Part shown: positions 45,011 through 52,395 of the stretch, piece after piece
Numbering within the stretch: the first letter of the stretch is position 1
Layout: every line of letters begins with the position of its first letter
From: Herbiconiux solani NBRC 106740
Lineage (GTDB): Bacteria > Actinomycetota > Actinomycetes > Actinomycetales > Microbacteriaceae
Direction of reading: 5' to 3'
Length of the DNA: 64,000 nt
Assembly (NCBI RefSeq): GCF_001571005.1
Contig: NZ_BCST01000001.1
Location: 434,001 to 498,000, forward strand
Made by a program: the position numbers and the translations under genes
Notes under the pieces: model-generated
Seen by the model: the letters and a program-made list of their open reading frames with translations, nothing else
Databases searched by the model: none
What the model was told of the DNA's origin: nothing

Positions 45011-46156
45011 TCAGCGGCCGGCGGCGATCGCCCGACCGAGCGCGTCGCCTGAGGCCCAGGCGGTCGCGACCGAGGAGCGGCCGCCCCACGAGTCTCCGCA
45101 CACCCCCACGGCTCCGCACAGCGCGAAGGGCTCAGGATGCGTCGGGGTGGCGCGGGCGTGGGTCCACCGGTGGGGGTGGGTCCAGACGGGGCGGCTGCCG
45201 GCGGGCAGGGCGAGCACGCGGTCGAGCTCGGCGACGACCTCGTCGACGGCGGTCGCGGGGTCGTCGAGGTGCGCCCGGGCGAACTCCGGCGTCGTGTGGG
45301 CGACGAGCACGGGAGCCCCGTCGCCCCGGCGGTCGCCGTCGTCGGCGACGAAGGAGAGGATGGCCGAGCCGTCGACGAAGGCGCCGTGCAGGGCGGCCGG
45401 CCAGAGCCGCTCGGCGTAGCCGGCCGCGACCGCGATCGTCGGCTGCCAGGCGCCCGGGTCGAGCCGGCCGGCGAGCTCCGAGCCGGGCTCGAGGAGACGG
45501 GCGGCCTGGGGTTCGGGCATGGCGAGCACGACGGCGCGGTAGCGGGTGCCGTAGGCCGTGCCGTCGGGGGTGACGGCCTCGACGGCGTGCTCGGTGAGGA
45601 GCTCGGCGGGGGCTGGCGCGGAGGTCTTCGGCGCGCTCGTGGGAGGGCCCGCGGCCTCCTCGAGCCGGGAGGCTAGGTCGAGCACGAGTGACCGGAGGCC
45701 GCCGGGGGCGGCGTAGCGGACGGGGCCGGTCGTGGTGGGGAATACGGCTCGGGATGTCGCGTCAAGCTCGTCCCCTGCCGGATCGGCTGCCGCATCGACC
45801 GCATCTGCCTCTGCATCCGCGGCCGCGTCCGGCGCCGAAGCGTCGATCACGGCGAAGGTGTCGGTCCACGGCCGGGCGAGTCCCCGCTGCACCCAGTCCT
45901 CGACCACATCGCCGAACGCCGAGCCCTCGCCGGAGCCCGCATCCTCCGGCACCGTGAAGTACGAGGCGCCGAGGTCGACGATCCGGCCGTGCAGCGTGCG
46001 CCCCGACATCCGCCCTCCGGGTCGGCGCCCGCGGTCGACGACCCTCACCGGGATCCCCGCATCCTGAAGCGCCCGCGCGCAGGCGAGCCCCGCGATCCCG
46101 GCGCCCACGACGAGCACCCCGTCCTGTTCGGCGGGCCCGGAGGCCGAAGTACCCAT
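45011..46156 (-). CDS. FAD-dependent amine oxidase-like oxidoreductase
   Basis: 381 residues. N-terminal dinucleotide-binding VVGAGIAGLACARAL, the GG doublet RRPGGRMSGRT, a polar Asp/Ala-rich insert (about residues 95-130), and the C-terminal GVCGDSWGGRSSVATAWASGDALG. Overall architecture matches renalase-like NAD(P)/FAD oxidoreductases. The insert looks like disordered linker. Its ATG at 46156 is preferred to further upstream starts in Arg/Pro-rich out-of-family sequence. Substrate cannot be assigned. Convergent with the photolyase gene, 155 bp apart, and divergent from the TPR gene. Confidence 0.8.
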   Translation of the reverse strand: MGTSASGPAEQDGVLVVGAGIAGLACARALQDAGIPVRVVDRGRRPGGRMSGRTLHGRIVDLGASYFTVPEDAGSGEGSAFGDVVEDWVQRGLARPWTDTFAVIDASAPDAAADAEADAVDAAADPAGDELDATSRAVFPTTTGPVRYAAPGGLRSLVLDLASRLEEAAGPPTSAPKTSAPAPAELLTEHAVEAVTPDGTAYGTRYRAVVLAMPEPQAARLLEPGSELAGRLDPGAWQPTIAVAAGYAERLWPAALHGAFVDGSAILSFVADDGDRRGDGAPVLVAHTTPEFARAHLDDPATAVDEVVAELDRVLALPAGSRPVWTHPHRWTHARATPTHPEPFALCGAVGVCGDSWGGRSSVATAWASGDALGRAIAAGR

Positions 46157-46224
46157 GGGCTCATCCTGCCCCGTTCCCACCGCGGCGGCGCACCGGCAGG
46201 CGCTGGCAGGCCGGTCTCCCCGTT

Positions 46225-46230
46225 TAGGCT
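46225..46230 (+). promoter_or_regulatory. Putative -10 hexamer for leaderless TPR gene
   Basis: TAGGCT lies 6 nt before the ATG at 46237, with no ribosome-binding site. Confidence 0.5.
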
Positions 46231-46236
46231 CGATCC

Positions 46237-46770
46237 ATGGATAACCGAGGAATGCACCTGGACGCCTCCAAGTGGGAGGCAGAGGTGGCCACGCTCTGGG
46301 GCGACGAGGAGCTCGACGATCAGGAGCGTCTGGAGCGGATGCGTTCCCTAGCGGACCGCGCACCGCATCCGGCCCTCGGCGCGTTCGAGCTCGGCGGCGC
46401 CTTCGACTCCTCGGGGCACGAGGCCGAGGCCGACGTGCAGTACGCCGCCGCCACCCGGGCCGGTCTCGCGGAGATCGACCCGGCACGCGCGGCGCAGCTC
46501 GCCATCCAGCACGCCTCCACCCTGCGCAATCTGGGCCGGGTCGACGAGGCGATCGCGATGTTGCGCGACGCCCCCCGCCATCCTGCGGCCGGGGACGCGC
46601 CCGCGGTGTTCCTGGCGCTGGCGCTGCACAGTGCGGGCCGGTCGGCCGAGGCCCTCCGGGTCGCGCTCGAGGCGATCGAGCCCGGGCTCCCCCGCTACCA
46701 CCGCTCGGTGCGCGCCTACGCCGCCGCGCTCACCGATCCGCCGGAGGGTTCTGGCAGGCTGGACGCATGA
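46237..46770 (+). CDS. Tetratricopeptide-repeat protein
   Basis: 177 residues, helical, with TPR-type helix pairs: ALGAFELGGAFDSSGHEAEADVQYAAAT, AAQLAIQHASTLRNLGRVDEAIAML and VFLALALHSAGRSAEALRVALEAI. It is a small adaptor-like protein with no signal peptide. The ATG has TAGGCT 6 nt upstream. It overlaps the next gene in an ATGA (46767-46770), so the two are coupled. Function unknown; occurs in other actinobacteria as a short TPR protein. Confidence 0.8.
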   Translation: MDNRGMHLDASKWEAEVATLWGDEELDDQERLERMRSLADRAPHPALGAFELGGAFDSSGHEAEADVQYAAATRAGLAEIDPARAAQLAIQHASTLRNLGRVDEAIAMLRDAPRHPAAGDAPAVFLALALHSAGRSAEALRVALEAIEPGLPRYHRSVRAYAAALTDPPEGSGRLDA

Positions 46771-47063
46771 GTGACGCGTGTGCCGCCGATGTGTTCGAGC
46801 TCGACCTGGTCGACCGCAAGGAGGGGCTGCTGAAGCGCGCCGCGCTGTGGGGCGGCACGCTCGTGGCCGGCGTGACCGGCGCCGAGGACATGGCTCCGGC
46901 GATGTCGGAGCTCGTGATCCGCAAGGACGGGCGGGAGCTGCGCCGCATCACCGCCTCCGACGTGGGGGCCCTGCTGAACCTGCGCGACCGCATCCTGCTC
47001 GAGCTCGAGTCCTCCACGCCCGAGGACTTCGCGACCTCGTGGGAGCTCGACCTCCACTCCTGA
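46767..47063 (+). CDS. Small conserved protein coupled to the TPR gene
   Basis: 98 residues. The N-terminal third (VDRKEGLLKRAALWGGTLVAGVTG) might be a weak amphipathic membrane-contacting helix; the remainder (ELVIRKDGRELRRITASDVGALLNLRDRILLELES) is charged helix/strand. Start in an ATGA overlap with the TPR gene. No family recognised. The two probably encode partners. Confidence 0.65.
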   Translation: MSDACAADVFELDLVDRKEGLLKRAALWGGTLVAGVTGAEDMAPAMSELVIRKDGRELRRITASDVGALLNLRDRILLELESSTPEDFATSWELDLHS

Positions 47064-47177
47064 CCATCGGGGTCGGCGCAGAGTCCGCCGGGCGCCTGAC
47101 CGCGATCGTCGCCGGACAGGCCGGACGCCGCGAGCCCGAGGGCCCGCGGCGTCCGCAGCGTCGTGGTTCCGCGCAGG

Positions 47178-47456
47178 TCAGCGGGTGACGGAGCGGCGGC
47201 CGGCGAAGCGGGTCCAGATCAGCAGCACGATGATCGCGCCGATGATCGAGCCGATGATGCCGGCAGGCTGGAAGAAGCCGTCCATCGCGTCGTGCTGGAA
47301 GATCAGGAACCCGAGGAACCCGCCCACGAAGGATCCGACGATCCCGAGCAGGATGGTCATCGGGATGGAGATGTTCTGCTTGCCCGGCACGATGAGGCGG
47401 GCGAGCGCTCCGGCGATGAGGCCGATGACGATGAGGCTGATGATGAGACCGAGCAT
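47178..47456 (-). CDS. GlsB/YeaQ/YmgE-family small membrane protein
   Basis: 92 residues with three hydrophobic segments and the family pattern IISLIVIGLIAGALARLIVPG, ILLGIVGSFVGGFLG and GIIGSIIGAIIVLLIW. These proteins accompany envelope and acid stress but are not assigned a reaction. AAAAGGAC precedes the ATG at 47456. The gene stands alone between the TPR pair and the response regulator, convergent with the former. Confidence 0.92.
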   Translation of the reverse strand: MLGLIISLIVIGLIAGALARLIVPGKQNISIPMTILLGIVGSFVGGFLGFLIFQHDAMDGFFQPAGIIGSIIGAIIVLLIWTRFAGRRSVTR

Positions 47457-47631
47457 GGTGTGCGTCCTTTTCCGTGGTGTCGGGTGCACGGTGTGCGCAT
47501 CCCGAAGCTGACCGTGGTCGGCTTTTCATCAGCGAACCAGGATGCGGGGGTCGCCGCGTCACCCCAAGGGGTGGTCTTTCGCACCCCCTCCCGGTGTACG
47601 GTCAGGGCATGAGTGGACGACGAGCACGCCG

Positions 47632-48330
47632 ATGAGCACCGTGGCCGAGACGGAACCGGGCGAGACCGAGTCCCCGGGTGCCCCCATCCGGGTCGCCCTG
47701 GTCGACGACTACGACGTCGTGCTCTCGGGCCTCGCCCACATGTTCGACCGCTACCGCGACCGCATCCTGGTCTGCGAGATCGACGCGAACGCCTCGCTCG
47801 ACGACCAGGTCGACATCGTGCTCTACGACTCGTTCGCGCAGCCCGAGGCCGATCTGCAGGAGCTCAGCGCCCTGGTGCGGAACCCCCGGGCGAGCCGCGT
47901 GGTGGTCTACACCTGGAACTTCCACCCCGAGCTGGTCGAGAGCGCGGAGGAGCAGGGCATCCACGGCTATCTCTCCAAGACCCTGCCGGCCCGCGACCTC
48001 GTCGCCGCGCTCGAAAAGGTGCACCGCGGCGAGAAGATCGTCAGCTCTCCCCCGCGCCGGGCCGGCAGTGCGAGCGGGCTGGACTGGCCGGGCCGTCACG
48101 AAGGGCTGACCGACCGGGAGTCCGAGATCCTCGCCCTGATCACGCAGGGCAAGAACAACGCCGAGGTCGCGACGCTGACCTACCTCAGCCCGAACACGGT
48201 GAAGACCTACATCCGCAGCATCTACCACAAGATCGATGTCGCGAGCCGCACGCAGGCCGTGCTCTGGGGCGTCGCGCACGGATTCACGCCCGACCACCAC
48301 CGCATCGACCACTGGCTCGGCGGTCCGTGA
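47632..48330 (+). CDS. LuxR-family (NarL-like) response regulator
   Basis: 232 residues. The receiver domain has the acidic pair D25/D26 (LVDDYD), the phospho-acceptor D66 (VLYDSF) and the conserved Lys of YLSKTL. A C-terminal LuxR helix-turn-helix follows: LTDRESEILALITQGKNNAEV then LSPNTVKTYIRSIYHKI. No histidine kinase is adjacent. The ATG at 47632 overlaps the stop of an 8-codon Arg-rich mini-ORF (47609-47635), which may couple translation. Longer in-frame starts are unsupported. Confidence 0.88.
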   Translation: MSTVAETEPGETESPGAPIRVALVDDYDVVLSGLAHMFDRYRDRILVCEIDANASLDDQVDIVLYDSFAQPEADLQELSALVRNPRASRVVVYTWNFHPELVESAEEQGIHGYLSKTLPARDLVAALEKVHRGEKIVSSPPRRAGSASGLDWPGRHEGLTDRESEILALITQGKNNAEVATLTYLSPNTVKTYIRSIYHKIDVASRTQAVLWGVAHGFTPDHHRIDHWLGGP

Positions 48331-48375
48331 GCTTCTGAACCCCGGCTGGCGGGGCCGGGGGCGAGGCGCGTCAGG

Positions 48376-48858
48376 TCATGGGCGCCAGGCCGGGGCGTCG
48401 GTGACGGCACGGCGGATGCGCTCGGTGATCGCCCGCAGCTGACGCTTCTGCGCCGCGGTGAGCGGGTCGAGCACCAGGCGCCGCACGGTCTGCTCGTGCT
48501 GCGGGGTCGCCTCCTCGAACACGTGCCGCCCCGCCTCGGTCAGGGTCGCGCGGATCGACCGGCCGTCGCCCGGATCCCGCGCCCGTTCGACCCAGCCGCG
48601 GGACTCGAGCCGGGAGACGGCCCGGGACAACCTCGAGAGAGAGCTGTTGGCGAAGGCCGCGAGCTCGCTCATCCTGAGCTGCTGCTCCTTTGCGTGGGCC
48701 AGGGCATAGAGGATGCCGTACTCGAAGTGCGTGAGGTCGAAATCCCGCAGCAGGTCGGCGTCGAGCGCGGGCGGCAGCCACTCGAGCACGGTTGCGAGCC
48801 CGGCCCAGGTCTCGAGGTCGTCGCCGGCCAGCAGGGCGTGGTCGCCGGTGTCGGTCAT
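48376..48858 (-). CDS. MarR-family transcriptional regulator
   Basis: 160 residues: dimerisation helix ETWAGLATVLEWLPPALDADLL, HTH LRMSELAAFANSSLSRLSRAVSRLESRGWVERARDPGDGRS with the wing, then a C-terminal helix. Ligand unknown. It is divergent from the SDR gene at 48968, and two direct repeats (48905-48951) lie between them as the likely operator. TAGTCT 6 nt before the ATG suggests a leaderless, self-controlled gene. Convergent with the LuxR gene. Confidence 0.9.
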   Translation of the reverse strand: MTDTGDHALLAGDDLETWAGLATVLEWLPPALDADLLRDFDLTHFEYGILYALAHAKEQQLRMSELAAFANSSLSRLSRAVSRLESRGWVERARDPGDGRSIRATLTEAGRHVFEEATPQHEQTVRRLVLDPLTAAQKRQLRAITERIRRAVTDAPAWRP

Positions 48859-48864
48859 AGGGAA

Positions 48865-48870
48865 AGACTA
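48865..48870 (-). promoter_or_regulatory. Putative -10 hexamer for leaderless marR
   Basis: TAGTCT on the minus strand, 6 nt before the ATG at 48858. Confidence 0.45.
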
Positions 48871-48904
48871 GGCCGCGCAGGCCTGCCGCGCCAGTGCGAT
48901 TCAT

Positions 48905-48951
48905 TTGACTGAGCAAGTTTCCATGCCTACTCTTTAGTTGACTGAGCAAGT
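48905..48951. promoter_or_regulatory. MarR operator candidate: direct repeats
   Basis: TTGACTGAGCAAGT occurs at 48905-48918 and 48938-48951, starts 33 bp apart (about three helical turns). The second overlaps a caagtacttg palindrome and lies 16 bp before the SDR ATG. Confidence 0.6.
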
Positions 48952-48967
48952 ACTTGAAGGAGTTCTC

Positions 48968-49786
48968 ATGGATCTGCGCCTTTCGACGGAACGGGCTTTC
49001 ATCAGCGGTTCGACCCAGGGCATCGGGTTCGCGATCGCACAGGCCCTGTTGCGGGAAGGAGCGGCCGTCGTGATCAACGGGCGCACGGAGGAGCGCGTCC
49101 GGACGGCGGTCGGGCGGCTTCTCGACGAGTTCCCCGGCGCCTCGGTCGAAGGTGTCGCCGCCGACTTCGCCGTCCCGGCCGAGGTCGACCGGCTGACGGA
49201 TCAGCTCGGCCGGCTCGACGCGCCCGACGGGCTCGGCCCCGTCGGCATCCTCGTCAACAACGTCGGCCTCTTCGACCTGGCACCGTTCGACGGCATCGAC
49301 GACGACGAATGGATGCGCTACCTCCAGGTGAACCTGATGAGCGGCGTGCGGCTCTCGCGCGCCCTCCTCCCCCGGATGCTCGAACGCGGTCGCGGACGGA
49401 TCGTCTTCGTCGGCAGCGAATCGGGCGTGAACGTGCCGGCCGACATGATCCCGTACGGCGTGACCAAGGCGGCCATGATCGCTCTCGCGAACGGCCTTGC
49501 CAAACTGACTCGTGGCTCCGAGGTGACCGTCAACACCGTCCTGGGTGGCCCCACCTACTCCGACGGCGTGGCCGCGACCGTCGAGGGCCTGGCCGCGTTG
49601 CAGGGCTTGGCCGCCGCCGACCTCAAGGCGGCGATCATCGGCGGCAACCGCACCTCCCTGCTCGAGCGGTTCATCGACCCGGACGAGATCGCGAACCTGG
49701 TCGCGTACCTCGCCAGCCCCCTGTCCTCGGCGACCAACGGTGCCGCCCTCCGTGCCGACGGCGGGGTGCTCACGGCGATCCTCTGA
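48968..49786 (+). CDS. Short-chain dehydrogenase/reductase
   Basis: 272 residues. Cofactor motif GSTQGIGFAIAQAL, the NNVG stretch, and the catalytic Ser-Tyr-Lys with Ser in GSES and Tyr-Lys in YGVTKAAM. Substrate unknown. An Asp/Arg-rich VINGRTEERV after the Rossmann start suggests NADPH preference. The gene is divergent from marR and likely repressed by it. GAAGGAG lies 6 nt before the ATG. Confidence 0.9.
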   Translation: MDLRLSTERAFISGSTQGIGFAIAQALLREGAAVVINGRTEERVRTAVGRLLDEFPGASVEGVAADFAVPAEVDRLTDQLGRLDAPDGLGPVGILVNNVGLFDLAPFDGIDDDEWMRYLQVNLMSGVRLSRALLPRMLERGRGRIVFVGSESGVNVPADMIPYGVTKAAMIALANGLAKLTRGSEVTVNTVLGGPTYSDGVAATVEGLAALQGLAAADLKAAIIGGNRTSLLERFIDPDEIANLVAYLASPLSSATNGAALRADGGVLTAIL

Positions 49787-49826
49787 GTCGAAGCTCGGCG
49801 TGCGCCACATTCACCCTTGACGCACT

Positions 49827-49843
49827 ACTTGTTTTTTGCAAGT
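49827..49843. promoter_or_regulatory. Inverted repeat upstream of the VOC gene
   Basis: ACTTG-N7-CAAGT straddles a T6 tract just after a TTGACG -35-like box (49817-49822). Candidate operator for the downstream HxlR regulator or the nearby MarR, whose sites share the CAAGT half. Confidence 0.45.
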
Positions 49844-49893
49844 GTGTGTACAGCGTCCACATCCGGACCCTGAAACCTCCGAGGGAGACCGCT

Positions 49894-50328
49894 ATGCCCA
49901 TGATGTTCGTCAACCTGCCGGTGACCGATCTCGACCGCGCGAAAACGTTCTACACAGCGATCGGCTTCACCGTGAACCCCCAGTTCACCGACCACAACGC
50001 GGCCTGCATCGTGGTCGATCCCGATCACAACGCGTTCATGCTGCTGACGCGCGAGTACTTCCAGACCTTCAGCGAACGCCCGATCGGCGACCCGTCGAAG
50101 GAGGTCTCGGTCACGACCGCGATCTTCCTCGACAGCCGCGACGAGGTCGACGCTACGGTGGCGAACGGCCTGGCCACGGGCGGCACCGAGGCCCAGCCGG
50201 CCTCGGACTACGGCTTCATGTACCAGCGGCAGCTGACCGACCCCGACGGCAACGTGCTCGAGTTAGGCTGGATGGATCCGGTCGCGGCCGAGCAGGGCCC
50301 CGAGGCGTTCGCGGCCCAGCAGGGCTGA
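49894..50328 (+). CDS. VOC-family (glyoxalase-like) protein
   Basis: 144 residues. A paired beta-alpha-beta VOC fold: MFVNLPVTDLDRAKTFYTAIGF in the first half and MYQRQLTDPDGNVLELGWM in the second, with metal-ligand candidate Glu in the last strand. Members act as glyoxalases, dioxygenases or antibiotic-binding proteins; the substrate is not readable. GAGGGAGACC precedes the ATG. It sits in front of an HxlR regulator in the same direction, 49 bp apart. Confidence 0.88.
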   Translation: MPMMFVNLPVTDLDRAKTFYTAIGFTVNPQFTDHNAACIVVDPDHNAFMLLTREYFQTFSERPIGDPSKEVSVTTAIFLDSRDEVDATVANGLATGGTEAQPASDYGFMYQRQLTDPDGNVLELGWMDPVAAEQGPEAFAAQQG

Positions 50329-50377
50329 CCGGGCGGACTGGGCTGGGCGGACTGGCAAGGGAGGGGGCGAGCACGGG

Positions 50378-51142
50378 ATGGCGGCGCGCGACTACGGGCA
50401 GTACTCGGGGATCACCCGGGCCATGGAGCTCGTCGGCGAGCGCTGGGCCCTGCTGATCGTGCGGGACCTGCTCGTCGGGCCCCGGCGCTACGGCGAGCTC
50501 GCCGCGGGGCTGCACCGCATCCCGAGCAACATCCTGGCGGCCCGGCTGAAGGAACTGCAGGCGGCGGGGATCATCCGTCGGGCGCCGCGCTCCCGCGTCA
50601 TCCTCTACGAGCTGACACCATACGGCCGCGAGCTCGAGCCGGTCGTGCTCGCGTTGGGCGCGTGGGGCATCAAGGCGATGGGCGATCCGCGGGACGAGCA
50701 GGTCGTGACGGCCGACTCGATGACGATGGATCTGCGGTCAGCGTTCCGCCCCCAGGTCGCGCTCGAGCTGCCGCCGACGGCGTACGGGGCCCGGCTCGCC
50801 GGGGCGGATCTGCTCATCCGGGTGCGGGGTTCGACGCTGGACGTGACGAGCGGGGCGGGCCGGCTGGGCCGGCTCGGCCCCGTGGATCTGTCCTTCCCGC
50901 CTGATCCGGCCTTCCCGACCGACCTGGCCTTCCCGACCGACCTGGCCTTCCCGACCGACCTGGTCTTCTCGACCGAGACGGGTGCGGGCATCCGGCAGCT
51001 GATCACCGGTGAGCTGGCGCCCGACCGAGCCATCTCGGCCGGGGTGGTGGAGGTACTGCACGGCCGGAGCGAGCTGCTCGACCGCTTCGCGACCACGTTC
51101 CACGTCGCCGCCTGCCCTCGACCCGTCAGTTGTTGTCGCTAA
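50378..51142 (+). CDS. HxlR-family regulator with C-terminal extension and repeat-derived stop
   Basis: 254 residues. The N-terminal winged helix is HxlR-type: SGITRAMELVGERWALLIVRDLLVGPRRYGEL, then SNILAARLKELQAAGI. A C-terminal ligand-binding half follows (SCP2-like in appearance), carrying an in-frame 18-bp tandem repeat encoding FPTDLA units (50894-50982). The last nine codons and the TAA stop come from palindromic element copy B. Normal family members end shortly after the equivalent of FATTFHVAA, so the true 3' end may have been altered. AAGGGAGGGGG precedes the ATG at 50378. Confidence 0.85.
   Translation: MAARDYGQYSGITRAMELVGERWALLIVRDLLVGPRRYGELAAGLHRIPSNILAARLKELQAAGIIRRAPRSRVILYELTPYGRELEPVVLALGAWGIKAMGDPRDEQVVTADSMTMDLRSAFRPQVALELPPTAYGARLAGADLLIRVRGSTLDVTSGAGRLGRLGPVDLSFPPDPAFPTDLAFPTDLAFPTDLVFSTETGAGIRQLITGELAPDRAISAGVVEVLHGRSELLDRFATTFHVAACPRPVSCCR
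50894..50982. repeat. In-frame 18-bp tandem repeat in the HxlR gene
   Basis: Three near-identical 18-bp units (50912-50929, 50930-50947, 50948-50965) flanked by degenerate copies; encodes the hexapeptide FPTDLA repeatedly. Confidence 0.9.
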
Positions 51143-51178
51143 ACCAGGCGGATAGCGACAACAACTGACGGGTCGAGG
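51116..51178. repeat. Palindromic interspersed element, copy B
   Basis: Perfect 26-bp arms (51116-51141 and 51153-51178) with an 11-nt loop. The inner arm is the same gtcagttgttgtcgcta as copy A, 20.6 kb away, while loop sequences differ; ggacagtc on the right flank is also shared. The left arm supplies the last codons and TAA of the HxlR gene. Confidence 0.93.
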
Positions 51179-51239
51179 ACAGTCGGGGGCGGGAGCCGGG
51201 ACGGGGACGGACGGACAGACAGACCGGGGGCTCAGGCGG

Positions 51240-52301
51240 TCAGGGGATCAGGCGGCCGGCGCGGAGGTCGGTGAAGATGCGGAGGAACATCTCCTCCGTC
51301 TCGACGTAGGAGTGGAAGCCGGCGCGACGCGCCTTCGAGCCGTCCGCGATCACGTCGTAGTCCCAGCGGAAGACGAAGTCGCCGAAAGCCCAGGACGAGA
51401 CGTCGGAGTACGGGGTCGGCGCCAGGCCGTGCCGAGCGACCATCGCATCCCACAGGCCCTCCTTGTCGGCCATCACCTCGGTGAGCGCCATCGGGAGCGG
51501 CGGGGCCACCTCGAGCTCGAAGAACGCCGCGATCTTCGGCCACATCGACGACCAGCGGAACAGGTCGCCGTTCGTGATGTTGAAGGCCTGGTTCTGCGCG
51601 ACGTCGGTCGTCGCGGCCCAGACCGTCGCCTCGGCGAGGAGCCCGGCGTCCGTCATCTCGATCAGGCTCGTGTACGCCCCGGGCGCTCCGGGAAAGCGCA
51701 GCGGGATGCCGAGCTCCTTGCTGATCGAGGCGTACACCGCGATCACCAGCGCGAGGTTCATCGGGTTGCCGAGACCGATGCCCGCCACGACCGACGGGCG
51801 GATCGCCGACCACGACCAGGCGGCGCCGGCCTGCCGCCGCTCGAGGAGCTGCTGCTGGTCGACGTTGAACTCCGGTGGCATGTGAGGCGGGTCCGACTCC
51901 TTCGCCGGTGTCGCGAACGGACCGAGATGGGCGCCGTAGACCTTGTATCCCTGCATGAGGCTGATGTGCTCGAGCCGCGGTGCGACCGGCTCGACGGCGT
52001 CGACGACGTTCGTGAGCATCCCGAGGTTGGGGGCGACGAGGCCGGCCCAGGTCGGGCGCTCCTGGTAGGCGGCGTAGAAGACATGGGTCACCTCGGCGAC
52101 CGCACGGGATGCGGCGAAGGCCTCCGCGGTCGCGTCACGGTCGAGCAGGTCGACGGCCAGGTGGCGCACCCGCCCCTCGTCGGTGCCGCCTCGCCGCGAC
52201 ACCCCGATGACGTCCCATCCCCCGCTCTCCCGGAGGTGGTCGATCAGGTTCCCCCCGATCACCCCCCGCGCGCCGATCACCAGTGCTGTCCTCGGAGCCA
52301 T
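51240..52301 (-). CDS. PRISE-like NAD(P)-dependent SDR (iridoid synthase/5-beta-reductase type)
   Basis: 353 residues. The cofactor motif is ALVIGARGVIGGNLIDHL, then GVSRRGG; MQGYKVYGAHLGPF matches the segment that carries the active-site Lys/Tyr of PRISE-family enone reductases. PRISE members reduce activated C=C bonds. AAGGAGG 6 nt before the ATG at 52301 fixes the start. The gene is divergent from an ArsR-type regulator with an AT-rich palindrome between, so it is probably its target. Confidence 0.85.
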   Translation of the reverse strand: MAPRTALVIGARGVIGGNLIDHLRESGGWDVIGVSRRGGTDEGRVRHLAVDLLDRDATAEAFAASRAVAEVTHVFYAAYQERPTWAGLVAPNLGMLTNVVDAVEPVAPRLEHISLMQGYKVYGAHLGPFATPAKESDPPHMPPEFNVDQQQLLERRQAGAAWSWSAIRPSVVAGIGLGNPMNLALVIAVYASISKELGIPLRFPGAPGAYTSLIEMTDAGLLAEATVWAATTDVAQNQAFNITNGDLFRWSSMWPKIAAFFELEVAPPLPMALTEVMADKEGLWDAMVARHGLAPTPYSDVSSWAFGDFVFRWDYDVIADGSKARRAGFHSYVETEEMFLRIFTDLRAGRLIP

Positions 52302-52364
52302 GTCCGCCTCCTTCGCTACATCGCAATTCACCGATGTACTGTCGCACGGTTCATCGGAAGAAAG

Positions 52365-52388
52365 CAATATCGCGATATTGCGATATCG
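52365..52388. promoter_or_regulatory. ArsR operator candidate
   Basis: A perfect 16-bp palindrome CAATATCGCGATATTG (52365-52380) is followed immediately by the 8-bp palindrome CGATATCG (52381-52388). It overlaps the predicted promoter of the ArsR gene. Confidence 0.65.
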
Positions 52389-52389
52389 T
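52384..52389 (+). promoter_or_regulatory. Putative -10 hexamer for leaderless arsR-type gene
   Basis: TATCGT lies 6 nt before the ATG at 52396 and sits inside the operator-like palindromes. Confidence 0.5.
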
Positions 52390-52395
52390 GTCCGT

